Below, piece after piece: positions 59,721-64,000 of a DNA stretch of 64,000 bases. Made by a program: the position numbers and the translations under genes. This stretch comes from Mnemiopsis leidyi (lineage: Eukaryota; Ctenophora; Tentaculata; Lobata; Bolinopsidae). Positions within the stretch are counted from its first letter, which is position 1, and each line of letters opens with the position of its first letter. The notes below the pieces were generated by a model. It was not told where the DNA came from. It worked only from the letters and a program-made list of their open reading frames with translations, and searched no databases. The stretch lies in the NCBI GenBank assembly GCA_000226015.1, contig JH152704.1:1426-65425 (forward strand), written 5' to 3'.

Positions 59721-62700
59721 ACAACTAGCAACTGAATCTAAAGATCAACACGGCTTAAAATGAATTAGCAAATTGGTAAAATTTACTAAGAAAGATTAAC
59801 GGATAAGATGGATTAAGAAAACTGTCAAATAATGTGTCATGCGACAAGCAGGCTGCAATAAATACTGAGCGATTATACTACTGAGAGGAATGCAGATAAC
59901 TGATAAGATAAGCGATAAACGATAAAACAAGTGTATGTACAGCAAGTAAAACGGCGGGAAAACAAAATTCAAAAAATTAAAACCTGTGATACATTCTGCC
60001 TCTAGCCTGGTCAGATAAACTGGGTAAATTAAAGACAAAAAGTGGAACACTTTTGGAACTAGAAAAACATAGAATACGATTTCTAATGGCTTGACAAAGC
60101 TTGAGAAAAACACAGACTACGATTTCTAATGTGATCGAATACCGAGCGACATGAATCATGTAACGAAATGGAGAGTTGACAAGTACATTAGACACGCATA
60201 TTACTGTAATGCTCAGAAAAACATGCACAATTGAGGAGGTTTTCTCAAGTCTCGACGTGGCCCGATCATAGAAGTGAGATTTATTACCTCGTCAAGCGGC
60301 CCGTAGAGGTCAGCTTCACTTAATGTGCATTTTACTGTGCATTGTTGCTAACATTATGCATTTAGGTTATTAATCAAATTCCTTATTTTAGACAAGAAAG
60401 ACATTTTAATGGGACCAAATTTTGTATGAATCATTCTCTATATCTGTGTGATAAGTAAGGTATCTACCTCGGGGTGGGTCACAACTCTCCGAATCGCTTG
60501 CGGAGGATGACTCTCAAATTATAGGAAAGAAGCGGTAGAGGGGTTAAAAAATAAACTAATAATGATATAGTAACAAAATATCAATAATAGTGATATGGAA
60601 TGTCTAAAACTGTGAGAAGGGGTTACCAATTATTTTTCGAAAGCTTAAGTCGAGTGACAAATCGCATTTCAAAGGGATAATATGCTGTTGCCATGCCAGT
60701 GCCTGAGATTTTAAAATTACCATAAACTCGAAAGAAAACTTTCCTCACAATAGAGAATTAAATTAGACTGAAAATATTAAGAACTGTCACCGATTGATCT
60801 ATTCATCGATCTGAATTCCTCAGTGAAATGAACAAGAAAGAGAGGTTGACAAGATAAAAGTTATAAATAAAGATATTTATCAGTGTAGTTAGTACGCAAT
60901 GCAAATAATATCACCCTTCCTTTCTCGCAGTGGATTATAGTTAAATGGTTGATGATCTAAGTGGCCCGCAACTTCAATGTCTTATTATTAAAGCAGATTA
61001 CTTTTATTTTTATCTCAAAAATCAAAATTTAAATAGTTATACATGATCATAAGTTACAGATTATAAGTTCAAGATAAAGAAGCTCAATCAAACGAATATA
61101 GATGTAGGACATATCAAACATGTTGTGGAAAGAACGAGAAATATGTGAATGATCATGTATGACCATCTTGGCTATACCCAACACACGGTGACGAAACCAT
61201 ATTGACGTTGGGGGCGTCCTATATCAAAATAATTTAACTGTCAGTAATAAATCAGTAATAATCTTATATAAAGATATTACACGCACTACATCTGTCAAAT
61301 TTCAAACATATATGTACTTTGCTCAATCAATCTAGTATTTAAACAGACAAGCGTAAAAGCTAAACGGATATGTGGGAAGGGGAAGACCAAACATTTCAAG
61401 ACGCGGAATACATTGCAGTCGTCAAGAAGCACATGGCTGATGGAGATCCGAGACATCACATGTCGACTCAAGCGTAACATGTTTAGTGATAACAGCGACA
61501 ATGTCTTCATTAATACCTATGTAAGGCATGAGCCCTCTCGCTCAATGTATCAACTCATGATACATATCCTGAACCGGTACCACTTATGAAGCTGGCGCCA
61601 AGTCAGACCAGCCCCAATAGCCACAATTAACAAGCAACCACGGGGTTCTCACAGAAGCCATAAGTAAATTTACAAACAAGAAAAAGCAGCTCAATCGGGC
61701 CAGATAATGTCAGGAGACCAAAGGTAATGCGTCAGTGCTGGAGGGTTAGAAAAGAATTTCGGCTCAGGATGAGATCTCCTCAAGAATGCTACAACCTAAT
61801 TAAAAGTGTATTCAGAGGGGGTAGATTAAATGAACTGGGTCTGAAAAGACTTACGTCACGTTTAACTTAAGATAGTGAGAATGCAGTTAGACGTGACTGC
61901 AGGAAACTATTGAGGCAGTGGCAGTGTACCCAGGTAAAACTCTCACGTTTTTCATTTTATTTTCTTATAAACGCAAAAACAAACAAAAACAAACTGCAGC
62001 GACAAATAAATGTCATTAGTTTTTCGACGGCCGGTTAATGTTAGAATGGTTATATTATAAAACTTTGATTGCCAGAGATATATAAATAATTAGTAACTTT
62101 AAGTAACAATATCCATTTTTTTCTCATCTCTAATACTTTTTTGCCGAAGGCAAAAAAGCAAAGTAGATGGTTTAAAGTGGTCGGATTTTGGTGGTGGTAG
62201 GTGGGTAGGTAGGTATATGGCGGTGTCCACTGTCCGTGGTCACAAAGCAATTTAACACATAGTGCGCGCCACCGTTACCATGTCGACGTTGAATGTTTTA
62301 CAAATTACCTCCGCAAAGTTATTCTACCCTGACTATTTATTTGCAAAATTGTCACCGTTGGGTGGTGTATGCATCACTATCTTATGGCAATTCCTTCGTA
62401 AAGATCGGTTATGAAATGCCTGTTCAACTATTCATACTTGTCTGAACTAGTTTTTGCAGGTGAAAACTGAGAAACGTCACGTTATACCGTTATCGGTCAG
62501 CTGGAGCTTTTTTCATTTCAGCGTTGCCGCGAATTCCACAGAAACTTTACTTTTAATTCTCATCAATCAAATTTTGAATTTTTGGTCGCAAATAGTTGCC
62601 CTAACCGTGGCCAATTTGATTAGGGGCGACTGATGATATTTCTGGACTTGCTTCCACGGCATAATGCTTATCTCAGATCTGCAAAACCGGTTTGATTAAG

Positions 62701-64000
62701 ATATCGCTTAAAACGCTTCTTATTGGTGGAGATCCTTTATGTTTCAGGACTATAATTGTACTCTAACATCAGGAATACCATTCGGATCAGATAAATGCAA
62801 TAAAAATAGCCCAAACGTGACTTTCAAAATTTTCTTTAAATGGACTGCCACTACCATTCCTTAGGATCTCGTTTAAAATGCTTGCACACACTAGGCTGTA
62901 GAGCGCACTCTAGACTGTACATCACACACTAGATTGTAGATCACACAATAGACTGTAGATTATAGACAATCGCTGGTTATCACTTAATTGACAATGACCG
63001 TCACAAAATTCTAACGAACGGTAAACATGCTCGGCTACATAAACAACCCACTGCAAGATCAAGTTAAATATATAGACCCATCCCAGTGACATCACTTCTC
63101 TACTGCTTTTGGAATTCCCTTATGGGGCACATGAGGTTATTTATCCAACTATTCTGATATGTAGAACTACATTCCCGAGTTACCCCTACGGCCTACATTC
63201 CTCACAGTTATAACACAATTACCTCACAAGCGGTATCAGCAATTCCGGTAAGAAACTATCGTTGCAGACAATTCGGTGCCGTACTGCCGTACCATAAAGC
63301 TTATTCGATTATCAGACTAACACATGTCAACAAAATAAAAAAAGATTCATCATTCAACCAAATAATCATGGAGGCTCAGCTGTACCTACATTCTGTAGCA
63401 ATGTCAGTTAAACTGAGTTAAACTTTAAAGTTGTAGCAAAATTTTATGCGCCAGGAGCTAGTCGGGTATCAGCGCGAGATGAATTTTTAAGTCTGTTTGA
63501 CTGTTTTTATTGCTAATTTCACGGTCGATTTAATGTTTCCTAACCAAAAAGCAGTGCATATTTATACTTTCAGTTTCATCACACAAGCTAAATTAAATTG
63601 TTCCAGTTTCCAATATTTTCATTGTTTTTTTTCACTCGTTTAACGAGTAATTCGAGATGTCAGACCATTATTCTCACGTACAATAAAACAAGTAATTTAT
63701 GTAGTATTTAAAAAAACATCGCATGTATTTGCAGCAAATTTGCCAGGCTGTGCTCCCATTTTGTGTGTCGAAGCAGCCGGCAGGAAATATTTTGTAGTGT
63801 TTACATAAACTGTCAATGACATGACAATGTATGGAGCAGCTGTACAGTGTGTACAAGGATGTCGCACATTTCTAAACCATTACAACACTACAAATGAAGT
63901 AGCTGAAGATATGGAGAATATTCCTAAAATAACTTTTGATTTTTTATCATTTTATGAATGACACAATGAAAGTGTAACTGCAACTGAACATTTTTGACAT
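59720..64000. other. Intergenic, no gene recognised
   Basis: AT-rich. It contains stray repeat units near 60060-60135, a hairpin at 62136-62158 (CTTTTTTGCC/GGCAAAAAAG around GAA), and direct repeats of TAGACTGTA with TAGATCACACA at about 62890-62965. A stretch at 61340-61940 has mixed coding-like composition, but I could not assign it. Confidence 0.45.

Noticed and set aside
61340-61940. Stretch with mixed coding-like composition
   Set aside because: No frame long enough and no family recognised; left unassigned.

Overview
The window is animal nuclear DNA: AT-rich, with multi-exon genes, canonical GT-AG introns of a few hundred to a few thousand bases, many intronic and intergenic minisatellites, and one nuclear elongator tRNA-Met gene. 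The gene set (SID-1 family protein, Shaker-type K+ channel, adhesion-GPCR-like receptor, P5B ATPase, and a protein rich in ShKT, sushi and thyroglobulin domains) fits an invertebrate. The ShKT richness and the divergent Shaker channel suggest a non-bilaterian such as a cnidarian or ctenophore. That placement is inference; nothing here fixes the species.

Layout, left to right. 1-4.97 kb: no convincing gene, two clusters of short hairpins, and a 1.04 kb DNA element with long terminal inverted repeats and a 6-bp target duplication. 4.97-10.73 kb (+): SID-1/SIDT-type transmembrane protein. 10.7-12.76 kb: intergenic with a foldback element. 12.76-13.67 kb (+): intronless gene for an unrecognised helical protein. 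14.6-24.5 kb (+): secreted protein of about 24 exons that repeats the block ShKT-ShKT-sushi-thyroglobulin-1 three times and ends with ShKT-sushi. Basic cleavage-like sites separate its blocks and a Tyr/Gly/Ser/Asp repeat lies inside. 26.6 kb (+): orphan exon resembling a periplasmic-type receptor ligand-binding domain. 27.6-36.7 kb (+): complete Shaker-family K+ channel, whose T1-S1 intron holds an antisense two-exon gamma-butyrobetaine-dioxygenase-like gene (29.06-30.50 kb, -). 39.3-44.8 kb (+): adhesion-GPCR-like receptor that stops after two membrane helices. 45.8-54 kb (-): P5B ATPase (ATP13A type), with a tRNA-Met(CAT) gene and several minisatellites in its introns. 54.2-64 kb: no gene recognised, but tandem-repeat blocks, one of which is partly duplicated.

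The genes do not form an evident pathway. The main biological interest is the modular ShKT/sushi/Tg1 precursor-like protein, the altered K+ channel (every second S4 charge missing, a Cys-rich turret), the two-helix adhesion receptor with a degenerate GPS, and the repeated hairpin sequences. Exon limits were read by eye from splice consensus, reading phase and family similarity; no alignment or expression data were available.
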